DNA of 64,000 nt from Bin87 sp965217175 (GCA_965217175.1 OZ244251.1:2666001-2730000), one strand, 5' to 3'; shown: positions 53,027 to 62,611, counted from the stretch's first letter. A program made the numbers and translations. The notes: generated by a model from the letters alone, not told the origin.

Positions 53027-54211
53027 CTATCTCGTCAAACCTTCAGCAACCGAGCCTTTGAACGCGTTGTTGCCTCCGAACACGGTACCCGTGGTCCCGG
53101 CGTTGAACTTCGCCAATCCAAGGTTGTATATCTCGCCGGGGAACGGGATGTACCCCACCGATGCAGCCAAACTCCGGCCTTGGGGGCTCAGATAGTACTT
53201 CACGAACTCGGCTATGTGCGGTTCCGTCGCCGCGTCTGCCCGCACGTAGATGAACAGCGGGCGGCTCAGCGGTGCGTACGTCCCGTTGTTGATGGCCGCG
53301 TCGCTCGGCGCTATGCATCCGTCCCCGCCGTCAATCGCCACTGCCTTCAGCTTGTCCAGGTTCTCCATGTAATACGCGTAGCCAAAATAGCCCAGGCTGT
53401 ACCTGTCTCCCGTGATCCCCTGCACCAGCACGTTGTCGTCTTCCGATGGTACAAAGTCTCCCCGCGACGCCCCGCCGTCACCATTGATCGCTTCCGTGAA
53501 GTAGTCAAACGTTCCAGAATCCACACCCGGCGCGTACAACTCGATCTCTTCGGCCGGCCAGGTCGGATCAACCTGATTCCAGTGCGTAACCACTTCTTCC
53601 GCCTCGGGTGACCAGATCATGTTCAGTTGCTCCACCGTCAAACATTCCACGAAGTCGTTGGCCGGATTTACCAGTACGCTCAGTCCGTCTATAGCCACCG
53701 GTAGCTCGATGTACTCGATGCCCGCGGCCTCGCACAAATCAATTTCTTTCTGCTTTATCGGACGCGACGCATCGGAGATAACAGTCTCATCCGTGCAGAA
53801 TTTCTTGAATCCGCCGCCCGTACCTGAAATTCCCACCACTGTTCGCACATTTCCATCGGTCAGCCCGCCAAACTCCACCGCCACCGCCTCCGTAATCGGG
53901 AACACGGTGGAAGAACCGTCAATCGCAATGTCTCCCGACAGCGAGGCGTAAACGCCGGGGTCGGTCTGGCTAGCCGGCGCGCCAACCGATGCGGATGCGC
54001 CCGGTTCTTGCCCGGCCGCGCTGGGACTGACTCCGTTGCCACCCGCCGGCTCGGTGACCGCGCTCGATGATCCGTCGGACCCGCCGGCGGCATCCTGAGG
54101 CTCATTCGAGGATTCGCACGCCGTAACTAACAAAGCAATCGCCATCACCGCAGCTGCGATCAGGAGCAGCCGCATGGGTGTTCTGTTACTAACCAATCTG
54201 GGGAAACTCAT
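53027..54211 (-). CDS. pstS: Phosphate-binding lipoprotein PstS
   Basis: 394 aa from ATG 54209-54211 after GAGGAGG. The lipoprotein signal ends LLVTAC (C32), followed by a Ser/Gly/Pro-rich linker to about residue 95. The PstS core follows: DGSSTVFPITEAVAVEFGGL, ISGTGGGFKKFC, DASRPIKQKEIDLCEAAGIE, GVDSGTFDYFTEAINGDGG. It binds phosphate outside the membrane for the Pst ABC transporter. pstC, pstA and pstB are not adjacent on either side, so it is an orphan or its partners are elsewhere. Confidence 0.93.
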   Translation of the reverse strand: MSFPRLVSNRTPMRLLLIAAAVMAIALLVTACESSNEPQDAAGGSDGSSSAVTEPAGGNGVSPSAAGQEPGASASVGAPASQTDPGVYASLSGDIAIDGSSTVFPITEAVAVEFGGLTDGNVRTVVGISGTGGGFKKFCTDETVISDASRPIKQKEIDLCEAAGIEYIELPVAIDGLSVLVNPANDFVECLTVEQLNMIWSPEAEEVVTHWNQVDPTWPAEEIELYAPGVDSGTFDYFTEAINGDGGASRGDFVPSEDDNVLVQGITGDRYSLGYFGYAYYMENLDKLKAVAIDGGDGCIAPSDAAINNGTYAPLSRPLFIYVRADAATEPHIAEFVKYYLSPQGRSLAASVGYIPFPGEIYNLGLAKFNAGTTGTVFGGNNAFKGSVAEGLTR

Positions 54212-54801
54212 CGATCCTCCTCTTGGGGTCGAGATTTAGTAGCGACCGGATGCCCTGCCTGCAATTGGTTTGTCTGGCGGTTCCGGCGGTCATTCCCTGG
54301 TTGGGATGATGCCGGATGCTCATTATAATAGCGACGCCTGACCGATTCCGGCTCCTAACTGGTCCATCTGGACCCGTGCCGATCCGCGCCGTTCACCTGC
54401 TACATAGGCACACCTCCGGCGACGTACATCGGTTTCGTCATTCGGCCGATATGACGCAGCCGATCCACGCGCCCAAAAAAGAAGCGAAGTCCGAAAACTT
54501 CGCCTGAATAAATCCGACGCGGCTCGCAAGCCGCAATTGCATCCGGAACCGGAATCACGAAAACTTTCCCGCGGATCGCAGCACGTTCGCACGCTTGACC
54601 ACGGCTCGCCGTGGCAAGAAAAATAGCGGGGAATAAATTCCTCGCCGTAAAAATACGATTGGTTTGGAGGATTTCGAATGCGTCAACCGGGATGGTGGTT
54701 TCCGCATCGGATCCCCCTTTTGGGGGAATGGGCACGGTGTTCGTTCTCCATTCGTCAGCGAAGAACACCGTTCCTGCTGCTTCAATGGGTTCGATCACGC
54801 T
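54212..54801. other. Intergenic region upstream of pstS
   Basis: No gene recognised. Small hairpins (GCGAAGT/ACTTCGC near 54485; CCCCC/GGGGG near 54713) are visible. PstS regulation (Pho box) could lie here, but I cannot identify one. Confidence 0.35.
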
Positions 54802-56130
54802 TCACCTGGAGTCCGCTACGATCGCTTCCAGTTCTTCGGGTTCTTTTGGTATGCCTTCAGAAAGAACCCGACATCCATCTTCGGTTACCAGCACATCGTC
54901 TTCAATCCGGATTCCAATGCCCCGGTATATTTCTGGCGCATTCTTCGCCTGGGAACCGAAATACAATCCAGGTTCAACGGTAAGCACCATTCCCGGGCGC
55001 AGCCGCATTTGACCCCGGTCGTCGCGATAAGGACCGCAGTCGTGCACATCCAGTCCCAGCCAGTGCGACGTGCCATGCATGTAGTAATCGCGATACGCCT
55101 GCCGACTCATGATGTCGTCGGCGTTTCCTTCCATTACACCCAATGTTATCAGCCCATCGATCAGGGCTCTGGTGGCCACACGATGCACATCATCGAACCC
55201 CACGCCCGGCTTCACGGCGGCGATCGCCTGGCGTTGCGACTCCAGCACCAGGTCGTAGATGTCACGCTGTGGCGCCGTGAACTTGCCCGATACCGGCCAG
55301 GTGCGGGTGACATCAGCAGTGTAATACCCATACTCCGCGCCAGCGTCAATCAGCAGCAGGTCATCCGGGCCCAGGGCATCGCGATTGCGTACGTAGTGCA
55401 GCACGCACGCGTTTGACCCCCCTGCCACAATTGACGGGTAACCATTGCGTGGCGAACCCAATCGGCGGAAAGGACGTTCCAACGCCGCCTGCACTTCGTA
55501 CTCATAAACTCCCGGAGCCGCGGTCCGCATTGCAGCGTCAAATCCCCCGGCGGTAATGTCGATTGCATGTTGCAGCAGCGAAATCTCGTCCTCGGTCTTG
55601 GTTTGACGCATCAGGTCGATCTGCGCGGTGGGGTCTTCGATTCTGCGGACTCCCTTGGCGCCCCGTTGCGCCATTCCCCGCCGGCGTTTCACCAAACCGG
55701 CGATGATGCCGTCCAGCCGGTCATCGCCGCCCAGCGCGTAGTGCACCGTTTCGTAATCAGCAAGCAGCTTTGGCAACTGGGTATCCAGCTGCTCCAGGGG
55801 ATATGCCGCATTCGCTCCGAGCGATCCGACCGCTCCCGCCACGCCGGCCCGGTAACCTACCCAAATTTCAAACGTGGGATCATAGGGCCGCACAAACAGG
55901 GCATAAGGCGTATCGGATCCGGGACGCAGCACCGCCACCGCATCGGGCTCGTCAAAGCCTGTCAAATACCAGAAACTGGATGTCTGGCGGTATTCATGGT
56001 CCACATCATTGTTGCGGGGTGAGTCGTGCCCCGCCGCCAGGACAATTGCCCCGCCTGCGGATGCGTCCATGAGCCGGCGCCTGCGCCGGGCGAACTCACT
56101 GCTTTGGATCACAAGGTCAGGCGTATTCAT
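54802..56130 (-). CDS. pepP: M24 family Xaa-Pro aminopeptidase
   Basis: 442 aa from ATG 56128-56130. An N-terminal creatinase/AMP_N domain (EFARRRRRLMDASAGGAIVL, SSFWYLTGFDEPDAV) precedes the pita-bread catalytic domain. The five metal ligands are in place: two Asp in LLLIDAGAEYGYYTADVTRT, His in GTSHWLGLDVHD, Glu in VLTVEPGLYF and Glu in GIGIRIEDDVLVT. It removes N-terminal residues preceding proline. Monocistronic, converging towards no close gene. Confidence 0.93.
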   Translation of the reverse strand: MNTPDLVIQSSEFARRRRRLMDASAGGAIVLAAGHDSPRNNDVDHEYRQTSSFWYLTGFDEPDAVAVLRPGSDTPYALFVRPYDPTFEIWVGYRAGVAGAVGSLGANAAYPLEQLDTQLPKLLADYETVHYALGGDDRLDGIIAGLVKRRRGMAQRGAKGVRRIEDPTAQIDLMRQTKTEDEISLLQHAIDITAGGFDAAMRTAAPGVYEYEVQAALERPFRRLGSPRNGYPSIVAGGSNACVLHYVRNRDALGPDDLLLIDAGAEYGYYTADVTRTWPVSGKFTAPQRDIYDLVLESQRQAIAAVKPGVGFDDVHRVATRALIDGLITLGVMEGNADDIMSRQAYRDYYMHGTSHWLGLDVHDCGPYRDDRGQMRLRPGMVLTVEPGLYFGSQAKNAPEIYRGIGIRIEDDVLVTEDGCRVLSEGIPKEPEELEAIVADSR

Positions 56131-56268
56131 TCCAACACCGTGAATGCGGGACTACTTCTGCAATTTGCTTGTAATTATAACAAGCGCGATTCAAGACAGC
56201 AATTGGTGTGCTGCCAGCACAATTCCTGCCCCAACTGGGACTGTTGATATCGTGAAATGACTATCCGT

Positions 56269-56386
56269 CATCTGTCATTGCGAGGGGCGTAGCGACGTGG
56301 CAACCTCGATGAGGCTGAACACACGTCGGCGAACCGCCGTTGCTACGACGACGAGGCTGCCACCCTACGCTCGAAATGACAGATTG
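56269..56386. repeat. 118-bp inverted-repeat element (CATTGCGAGG family)
   Basis: The left arm TCTGTCATTGCGAGGGGCGT and following AGCGACGTGGCAACCTCG pairs imperfectly with the right arm, CGAGGCTGCCACCCTACGCT followed by CGAAATGACAGATTG. It looks like a small MITE-like or palindromic unit. A single arm recurs at 63246-63275. It lies just upstream of the purA promoter. Confidence 0.8.
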
Positions 56387-56415
56387 TGGGTACGCATGAG
56401 GCTCCGCCAGTCCTG

Positions 56416-56442
56416 TTGCCCACACCTCGTTTCTGCTATACT
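56416..56442 (+). promoter_or_regulatory. Putative purA promoter
   Basis: TTGCCC (56416-56421) and TATACT (56437-56442), 15-base spacer (short), about 110 bases before the purA start. Confidence 0.4.
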
Positions 56443-56551
56443 GCGGCAGGTGGCTGTGCGCCACCCATCTTATGCAGGTCACAGATTGGCCGCTATCAGC
56501 GCCATCGCCGTGTATCTGCGCTTAGTTCTGAATAATCGGGAGCGAAGAACA

Positions 56552-57838
56552 ATGCCGGCTTTCGCCGTAATCGGGGGTCAGTGGGGAGACGAAGGCAAGG
56601 GGAAGGTCATTGATTACCTTGCCGGCCAGTCCGATTGCGTCGTTCGCTACGCGGGCGGAAACAACGCCGGACACACCGTAGTAAACGATCGCGGCGTGTT
56701 CCAGCTGCACCTGGTCCCTTCGGGCATTTGTTGGCCCGGCGTCATCGGCATTATCGGCAACGGAGTGGTCGTCAACCCAGATGTTCTCCTGGGAGAAATG
56801 GCCGGCCTTCGCGAACAGGGCGTCGACACCGATCGCCTGTTCATCAGCGACCGCGCCCACGTCATCATGCCCTACCACATCGTCCTGGACGCCCTGCAGG
56901 AACAGGCTCGGGGCAGCGGCGCGATTGGGACCACCGGCCAGGGTATCGGCCCGGCATACGTGGACAAGGTCTCTCGCGACGGTATTCGGGTCGGGGACCT
57001 GCTCGACCCCAAAAATCTGCCCGACCGGGTCGCCACCGCCGTCAAGATGAAAAATCGGGTAATCACCGGCGTTTACGACGGTGAGCCCATGGACGTCGAC
57101 ACCGTGATTGCTCTGTGCCAGCGATGGGCCGAGGCGCTGGGTTCCTTCGTCCGACCCACCGAACAGATGGTTCAGGATCTCCTGGCCCAGGATAAACGCG
57201 TGTTGCTGGAAGGCGCTCAGGGAACATTGCTCGATATAGACCACGGTTCGTATCCTTACGTCACCTCATCCTCCCCCTCCATCGGCGGCGCCATCACCGG
57301 GCTGGGGATCAACCCCCAGGCCATCAAGGGCGTTGTTGGCGTGTTCAAGGCATACTCAACCAGGGTCGGCGAGGGCCCCATGCCCACCGAAATGCTCGAC
57401 CCGGCCGGCAGCGAACTGCGTGAGAAGGCCCACGAGTACGGAACCACCACCGGCAGGCCCCGTCGAGTGGGCTGGTTCGACGCCGTGGCCGCCCGATACA
57501 GTCGCGAGATCAACGGGTTCACCGGGATAGTCCTCACTCGCCTCGACATCCTGGACGGCATGGATTCCGTGAAAATCTGTGTGGGCTACCGCGCCGATGG
57601 CCAGATTGTAGACCGTTTCCCGGCCAATACCGCGCTACTGCAACGTTGCGAACCCATCTACGAAAAGATGCCCGGATGGGATGATCCCACCGCCAGCACT
57701 ACCCACACGAGTCAATTGCCGGCCAAAGCGCTGGCTTACGTTCGCCGCATCGAGGAGCTGGTGGGCAGTAATGCTCAAATCATCTCCACCGGACCCAGTC
57801 GCAACGAAACTATCGCTATAGATCCAATTATCCATTAG
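56552..57838 (+). CDS. purA: Adenylosuccinate synthetase
   Basis: 428 aa from ATG 56552. The open frame extends upstream through the repeat element, but the conserved start MPAFAVIGGQWGDEGKGK fixes it. GGNNAGHTV, IGTTGQGIGPAYVDKVSRDG, STRVGEGPMPTE and YGTTTGRPRRVGW are all present. It joins IMP and aspartate with GTP to make adenylosuccinate in AMP synthesis. Two small unknown genes follow on the same strand within 50 bases each, so they are probably co-transcribed. Confidence 0.97.
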   Translation: MPAFAVIGGQWGDEGKGKVIDYLAGQSDCVVRYAGGNNAGHTVVNDRGVFQLHLVPSGICWPGVIGIIGNGVVVNPDVLLGEMAGLREQGVDTDRLFISDRAHVIMPYHIVLDALQEQARGSGAIGTTGQGIGPAYVDKVSRDGIRVGDLLDPKNLPDRVATAVKMKNRVITGVYDGEPMDVDTVIALCQRWAEALGSFVRPTEQMVQDLLAQDKRVLLEGAQGTLLDIDHGSYPYVTSSSPSIGGAITGLGINPQAIKGVVGVFKAYSTRVGEGPMPTEMLDPAGSELREKAHEYGTTTGRPRRVGWFDAVAARYSREINGFTGIVLTRLDILDGMDSVKICVGYRADGQIVDRFPANTALLQRCEPIYEKMPGWDDPTASTTHTSQLPAKALAYVRRIEELVGSNAQIISTGPSRNETIAIDPIIH

Positions 57839-57882
57839 GCGTATCCGCGCCTGTATTTCTTCTACCGGCAGGAATGACGGCC

Positions 57883-58113
57883 ATGCAACAGCAAGCTAGA
57901 AAATTCGGTATCTATTACAACGCCGCGGATAATCAGGTCGTGCGGATCAACTCCCCATACTGGTTCCCTCCCGAACCCGATTGGCAGATGGTCACCAACG
58001 AAGTGAACGCAACGCTGCTGGAGATCAGGCAAATTATCGCCGACCAGGGTTTGTCGGGCGATGCTGATTCAGCGGCCTGGACTACTTTGCCGCTCCTGGA
58101 AGAAGACGCTTAG
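57883..58113 (+). CDS. Small unknown protein downstream of purA
   Basis: 76 aa. ATG 57883 is preferred over 57874 because AGGA lies at proper distance only for the former. KFGIYYNAADNQVVRINSPY, WFPPEPDWQMVTNEVNATLL: compact, soluble, beta then helix; not recognised. It lies between purA and a membrane-protein gene. Confidence 0.65.
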   Translation: MQQQARKFGIYYNAADNQVVRINSPYWFPPEPDWQMVTNEVNATLLEIRQIIADQGLSGDADSAAWTTLPLLEEDA

Positions 58114-58153
58114 TCTTCCGCCGCCGCCTGGTACGCCGGATAATCTGGCATCC

Positions 58154-58789
58154 ATGCCATCTGACCCATCCGACGACCCTGCCGGCCCCAGCGACCCCGG
58201 CCATCAAATAGTTCGCCCGCCCCGTATATTGGGGTTGCCGTCGGCCGCTTCACCCGAACAGGCTCGCAGTTGGATGCGCTGGGCCTGGATTGCCGCCCTG
58301 GTGTGGTGCGTGTGGCTAACCTGGTGGGTAATCATCGGGCTGGTTACCGTCATCGCCTCACCCGGACTGGCCAACCTCGAAAACCCAAACGCCGCCGAGA
58401 ATGGGCCTACCATCCCAGCCGATCAACCCCAGGCCGTCGACCCGGCCCCGAGTGTCGCTGCCCCTGATCCTGCCGCCTCGGTCATGGTAACCCCTGACGT
58501 TGGGCCGCTGATACTGGCGGGCATTGAAGCCATGATCGTCGGAGGGCTTGCATTGGGCGTACGGCAGTCGTTTCGACCCGCGGCCATCCTCCTCGCCGGC
58601 GGATTCTTTGCGTCCCGTATTGGCGGCATTGCCATCGGTCTGATTTCGGTGAACGACGTTCGTGACGCGCTTTGGCTGTTCATTTTCGGCGTCCTGCTCT
58701 TTTTCTTCGTTCGAGGAGTGCAGGGAACATTCAGCTACCACTGGTACACACACCTCCGTTTCCCGATGTCCGTGAGAGAAAGGACATAA
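58154..58789 (+). CDS. Unknown membrane protein
   Basis: 211 aa from ATG 58154. One N-terminal helix (WIAALVWCVWLTWWVIIGLV), a Pro/Ala-rich linker (about residues 95-135), then three hydrophobic segments (LILAGIEAMIVGGLALGV, AAILLAGGFFASRIGGIAIG, LWLFIFGVLLFFFVRGV). Four membrane helices; family not recognised. Ends before a strong terminator. Confidence 0.65.
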   Translation: MPSDPSDDPAGPSDPGHQIVRPPRILGLPSAASPEQARSWMRWAWIAALVWCVWLTWWVIIGLVTVIASPGLANLENPNAAENGPTIPADQPQAVDPAPSVAAPDPAASVMVTPDVGPLILAGIEAMIVGGLALGVRQSFRPAAILLAGGFFASRIGGIAIGLISVNDVRDALWLFIFGVLLFFFVRGVQGTFSYHWYTHLRFPMSVRERT

Positions 58790-58827
58790 GCGCAACTATC
58801 AGTGTCCAGGCAGGCAATGTCCCCGCG

Positions 58828-58867
58828 AAAAAAGGCCCGCCCGCGACTGTCGCGGGCGGGCCTTTTT
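58828..58867. terminator. Bidirectional intrinsic terminator
   Basis: A 13-bp stem GGCCCGCCCGCGA / TCGCGGGCGGGCC with a three-base loop, flanked by A6 on the left and T5 on the right. It can end both the purA operon (+) and the LLM/SDR/MaoC operon (-). Confidence 0.93.
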
Positions 58868-58900
58868 GGCCACCCTCAGCGCAGTGGCAACCGTCAGGAA

Positions 58901-60055
58901 CTACTTATCCGAGAAGGCCGGCATCACGTCAGAGGCAAAGCGGGACAACTGGTCCTTGAACACCTCGCGGGGCATTCCCATTACCGATCCCAGGTTGATT
59001 CGCTCAACTCCGGGATATTTGGCTTCGGCGCTTTTCAAATGATTGATCACATCATCTGCAGAACCGCACAGCCAAGTCCCGCTTTCGACTGCCGCCTCCA
59101 GGCTGGGCAACTCGACCCCGCGCCGCAGCCGGGGATCGGCAACCGCGTTTATCTGTTCCGGTTCCAGGCGCATCAACCCCAGAGGAGCCGCAAATTTCAT
59201 CGCCTCCTCAAAATACGGTCGAGCCTTTTCGATGGCTTTTTCCCGGTTCTCCGCGATAAAGAACCGATAACCCAGCGCTATATCTTCACCCAGCGCCAGT
59301 TCCCGTCCGTGGTTGGCGGCGGCTTGCTGGTACATCTCCATCCGTTCAGCCAATGCGGGTTCCGGCGTATTGGCCACCATCGCCTTTATTCCCACCCTAC
59401 CCATAAAATCCACGCCCTTGGGATTGCCCGAGACCAACGGCTGCCAGATGTCCACCGGTTGGCTCACCGGGCGCGGCACCAGGCTCAACTTTTCCAGCGT
59501 GTACCCGCGATACGGGACCGGAGCCGGGATGGTGTAATGCTTTCCCTGGTGCGAGAAAGATTCCTGGCTGAATGCCTTTACCATCACCTCGACCTGCTCT
59601 TCGAACAACTCGCGGTTTGCATCTCCGTCAAACATCGGCGACCCGAACGTTTCAACCTCTCGCGAATGATATCCGCGTCCCACACCGAACACGATGCGAC
59701 CGCCCGACAGGATATCGGCCATGGCGAAATCCTCCGCCAAGCGCAGCGGATGCCACATCGGAGTGATGTTGAACCCGCATCCGAATTTCAACCGCTGAGT
59801 GTTGCAGGCCAAATATAACCCCAGCATCAACAGGTTCGGGATGCACTCGTATCCCTCGGGCTGAAAATGGTGCTCAGCCATCCAGAACTCTTCATACCCG
59901 TTGGCTTCCAAATGGCGCGAAAAATCCAGCGCCCAATCGAATGCCTCCGCCAGTTGCTCATTGGGATACCAACGGTCATTCGCAGGTGTGCCGTCCAGGC
60001 CCAATTGATCGTCTACCACATGGCCGGCGTATGACGCGCTAAAGCTCTTGAACAT
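58901..60055 (-). CDS. LLM-class flavin-dependent monooxygenase
   Basis: 384 aa from ATG 60053-60055 (AAGGAAG upstream). ANGYEEFWMAEHHFQPEGYE, RLKFGCGFNITPMWHPLRLA, EDFAMADILSGGRIVFGVGR, GYHSREVETFGSP: luciferase-like TIM barrel with the flavin phosphate loop. FMN- or F420-linked. Last gene of a minus-strand cluster with two SDR and two MaoC genes. It may oxidise the product or substrate of that acyl-CoA-type pathway. Confidence 0.9.
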   Translation of the reverse strand: MFKSFSASYAGHVVDDQLGLDGTPANDRWYPNEQLAEAFDWALDFSRHLEANGYEEFWMAEHHFQPEGYECIPNLLMLGLYLACNTQRLKFGCGFNITPMWHPLRLAEDFAMADILSGGRIVFGVGRGYHSREVETFGSPMFDGDANRELFEEQVEVMVKAFSQESFSHQGKHYTIPAPVPYRGYTLEKLSLVPRPVSQPVDIWQPLVSGNPKGVDFMGRVGIKAMVANTPEPALAERMEMYQQAAANHGRELALGEDIALGYRFFIAENREKAIEKARPYFEEAMKFAAPLGLMRLEPEQINAVADPRLRRGVELPSLEAAVESGTWLCGSADDVINHLKSAEAKYPGVERINLGSVMGMPREVFKDQLSRFASDVMPAFSDK

Positions 60056-60171
60056 TTACTCACTTCCTTACATCGTCCACGGATTCCGGGGATCGTTGAC
60101 AGCAATTGGTCAACTGGCCGGTAATTGGCCAGCCCAGTGGCTGGACCGTTGTAGAACCACCCAACCGGCGG

Positions 60172-61083
60172 CTAGGCGGTTGGAGGCGGCATCGGCGCCG
60201 GGTTGTAGAGCTCGATACCGATCGTGGCGGGAAAAACCGCCGCCAGTTCATCCACCGACCACCGACTGTCCTTCTGGATGGTCTTGATGGGCGCCGGTTC
60301 GTTGAGCAGCGTCACCAACCCGCCCGTAACGTGGAAAACATGCCCGTTCACATGGGCAGCCTCGTCGGAGGCCAGCCAGGTAACCATCGGAGCCACGTCT
60401 TCCGCCTCCCCACGCAATCCACCACCGGCCGCAATACCTCGTGCCGAACGCAACTCTCGGGCTTCGTCGGGTACGCTGGTGGTCATGCGCGTGCTCGCCG
60501 ACGGAGAGATGGAGTTCGCCGTCACTCCGTAGCGGCCCAGGTCTCGGGCGCACACCCGCGTGAACCCGGCGATGCCATCTTTGGCCGCGCCGTAGTTGGC
60601 CTGCCCGCTGTTGCCATAAAGTCCGGATGTGCTGCTGAAGGTGATAATTCGACCCGAGCGCTGTTGTCGAAACAGTATGCTGGCATTTTTCACGACGGTG
60701 AATGTGCCCTTGAGGTGGACGGCAATAACATCGTCCCATTCTTCCTCGGACATGTTGAACACCATCCGGTCGCGCAGGATGCCGGCGACCGTAACCACAA
60801 TGTCCAGCTTGCCGAAATTATCGATCGCAGTCTGTACGATATTTTCTCCGCCGGTCATGGTCGCCACCGATTCAGTGCAGGACACCGCTGTCCCGCCGGC
60901 TTCACCGATTTCGTTTACCACCTGCTGGGCTACGGAAATGTCGGCTCCCGATCCATCCACGTTCACGCCCAGGTCGCACACCACCACGCTGGCGCCCTCA
61001 GAGGCCATCAGCTTCGCCACTCCCCGCCCGATGCCGCGGCCCGCTCCAGTTACGATTGCTACCTTGTTTTCCAGTAATGACAT
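60172..61083 (-). CDS. SDR family oxidoreductase (3-hydroxyacyl-CoA dehydrogenase-like)
   Basis: 303 aa. Cofactor motif VTGAGRGIGRGVAKLMASEG, VTVAGILRDRMVFNMSEEEW, catalytic Ser/Tyr/Lys in FSSTSGLYGNSGQANYGAAK. The insertions and the ILRDRMVFNM text resemble the dehydrogenase unit of peroxisomal multifunctional enzyme type 2 and FabG-like proteins acting on acyl thioesters. A C-terminal extension of about 50 residues follows the usual core. It is a tandem paralogue of the next gene, 52 bases apart. Confidence 0.9.
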   Translation of the reverse strand: MSLLENKVAIVTGAGRGIGRGVAKLMASEGASVVVCDLGVNVDGSGADISVAQQVVNEIGEAGGTAVSCTESVATMTGGENIVQTAIDNFGKLDIVVTVAGILRDRMVFNMSEEEWDDVIAVHLKGTFTVVKNASILFRQQRSGRIITFSSTSGLYGNSGQANYGAAKDGIAGFTRVCARDLGRYGVTANSISPSASTRMTTSVPDEARELRSARGIAAGGGLRGEAEDVAPMVTWLASDEAAHVNGHVFHVTGGLVTLLNEPAPIKTIQKDSRWSVDELAAVFPATIGIELYNPAPMPPPTA

Positions 61084-61135
61084 TACTCAGTCCTTGTCGT
61101 ACGTTGCTGCGTTGGTGCTGCTGGCCCAAACGTTC

Positions 61136-62068
61136 TCAGGATGCCGCCGGCGCCGGATTGTCGATGCCCGCCGTCAGATAGTTGCGAGCCCTTGACGACA
61201 GATCATCCATATCCCAATGACCAGATTCCGTCCAGATGGCTCGTTCTGGCCGCGGCTGCGACATCAAAGTCACCGTATCGCCGTACACCAGGAAGGTTTG
61301 GCCGTTGACGTTGCTGGCGTAGTCCGATGCCAGGTAGCACACGAACGGTGCGATCCCATCAGGGTCAAGATTGTTGATGTTGCCCTCTTCTGTATCCGAT
61401 CCGGATAGCGACGCCACTCCACCGCGGGCTCGAATCTCCGCCGCCGAGTCGGGTATGGATCCAATCATGCGGGTAGTGGCACGTGGCGCAATGGAGTTGA
61501 CGGTAACACCGTAACGTCCCATGTCCTTGGCCACCACCTTGGTGAAACCGGCAATCCCGCTTTTGGCCGCGCCGTAATTCGCCTGCCCGCTGTTGCCAAC
61601 CAGGCCGGACTCGCTCGTAAACGTAATCACCCGACCCGAACGTTGTTGCCGGAACAGGATGCAGGCGTGTTTGACCACGGTGAAAGTACCCTTGAGATGG
61701 ACGGCAATCACATCATCCCATTCCTGCTCGGACATGTTGAATACCATCCGGTCTCGCAGAATTCCGGCGCAGGTTACTACAATGTCCAGACGCCCGAAGT
61801 TATCGATCGCCGTCTGAACAATCTTCTCTCCACCCGACATCGTGGCTACTGACTCAGCGCACGCCACCGCCGTTCCTCCCGCGTCCCTGATCTCGCTGAC
61901 CACCAGGTCTGCAATCGACTGGTCGAACCCCGACCCGTCCACGTTGACCCCCGGATCGACCACCACCACTTTCGCGCCTTCTTCCGCCATCAGCATAGCT
62001 ATGCCTCGACCCACGCCTCGGCCCGAGCCCGTGACTATCGCTACCTTACCTTCCAGGTTGTTGGGCAT
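61136..62068 (-). CDS. SDR family oxidoreductase, tandem paralogue
   Basis: 310 aa from ATG 62066-62068 (AAAGGA upstream). VTGSGRGVGRGIAMLMAEEG, VTCAGILRDRMVFNMSEQEW, FTSESGLVGNSGQANYGAAK with the catalytic Ser, Tyr and Lys. Highly similar to the downstream SDR, so it arose by local duplication. The region after the core differs (an insertion rich in Gly/Ser, SGSDTEEGNINNLD), which may change substrate. It lies 60 bases from the MaoC gene in the same operon. Confidence 0.9.
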   Translation of the reverse strand: MPNNLEGKVAIVTGSGRGVGRGIAMLMAEEGAKVVVVDPGVNVDGSGFDQSIADLVVSEIRDAGGTAVACAESVATMSGGEKIVQTAIDNFGRLDIVVTCAGILRDRMVFNMSEQEWDDVIAVHLKGTFTVVKHACILFRQQRSGRVITFTSESGLVGNSGQANYGAAKSGIAGFTKVVAKDMGRYGVTVNSIAPRATTRMIGSIPDSAAEIRARGGVASLSGSDTEEGNINNLDPDGIAPFVCYLASDYASNVNGQTFLVYGDTVTLMSQPRPERAIWTESGHWDMDDLSSRARNYLTAGIDNPAPAAS

Positions 62069-62128
62069 AGTTAATTCGTCCTTTCAATTGTTCGGTATCA
62101 AGTGCTTCGCGAGATATATTGGCGAGGT

Positions 62129-62563
62129 TTAATCGCCGCGGCTTGGCAGCGCAACCGTCGCCGTGCCCGGCGTGGTTTGCTGACCCTGCGGATTTTCCAG
62201 CCAGATAGTGCAGTCAACCAGGTTCTGATTGCCTTCCTGGTACACCCGACTCACGTGCCCTTTCGCCGTAATCGGTTCGCCCGGGTAATCCATGCCACGA
62301 TACTGACAGGTCAGTCGGCGTAAAACCGCGTCCGGACCGGCCCAGTTGGTGATAAACGACCCCAGCATCGCATTTTTCAATGCGCCGTGCAGTATCACGC
62401 CGTTCAGCCCAGTGGACTCAGCGAAATCCTTGTCATAGTGTATTTCGTAAAAATCCCCAGAGGCGCCCGCATATTGCGCAAGTTGGCGCGTCGTCGGTTC
62501 GCGCACCTCGGCGGGCAACTCCATGCCTTCGGATACGTCCTCGAAATATACCTGGTCCCCCAT
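62129..62563 (-). CDS. MaoC-like hot-dog dehydratase
   Basis: 144 aa from ATG 62561-62563 (AGGGGG upstream). TTRQLAQYAGASGDFYEIHY, DKDFAESTGLNGVILHGALK contains the hydratase-2 motif with catalytic Asp and His, then a hot-dog helix and sheet. It would hydrate 2-enoyl thioesters or dehydrate 3-hydroxyacyl thioesters. The upstream neighbour provides the second, non-catalytic-looking hot-dog subunit; together they resemble HadA/HadB-like heterodimers. Confidence 0.9.
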   Translation of the reverse strand: MGDQVYFEDVSEGMELPAEVREPTTRQLAQYAGASGDFYEIHYDKDFAESTGLNGVILHGALKNAMLGSFITNWAGPDAVLRRLTCQYRGMDYPGEPITAKGHVSRVYQEGNQNLVDCTIWLENPQGQQTTPGTATVALPSRGD

Positions 62564-62611
62564 GATTTCCCCCTGGCCGCAACGCGGTTGATATTGCGTA
62601 ACGTGCAGCCG

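Noticed and set aside
60090..60170. Terminator after the first SDR gene
   Set aside because: CTGGCC/GGCCAG can pair near 60113, but there is no T-run and the operon seems to continue into the LLM gene.
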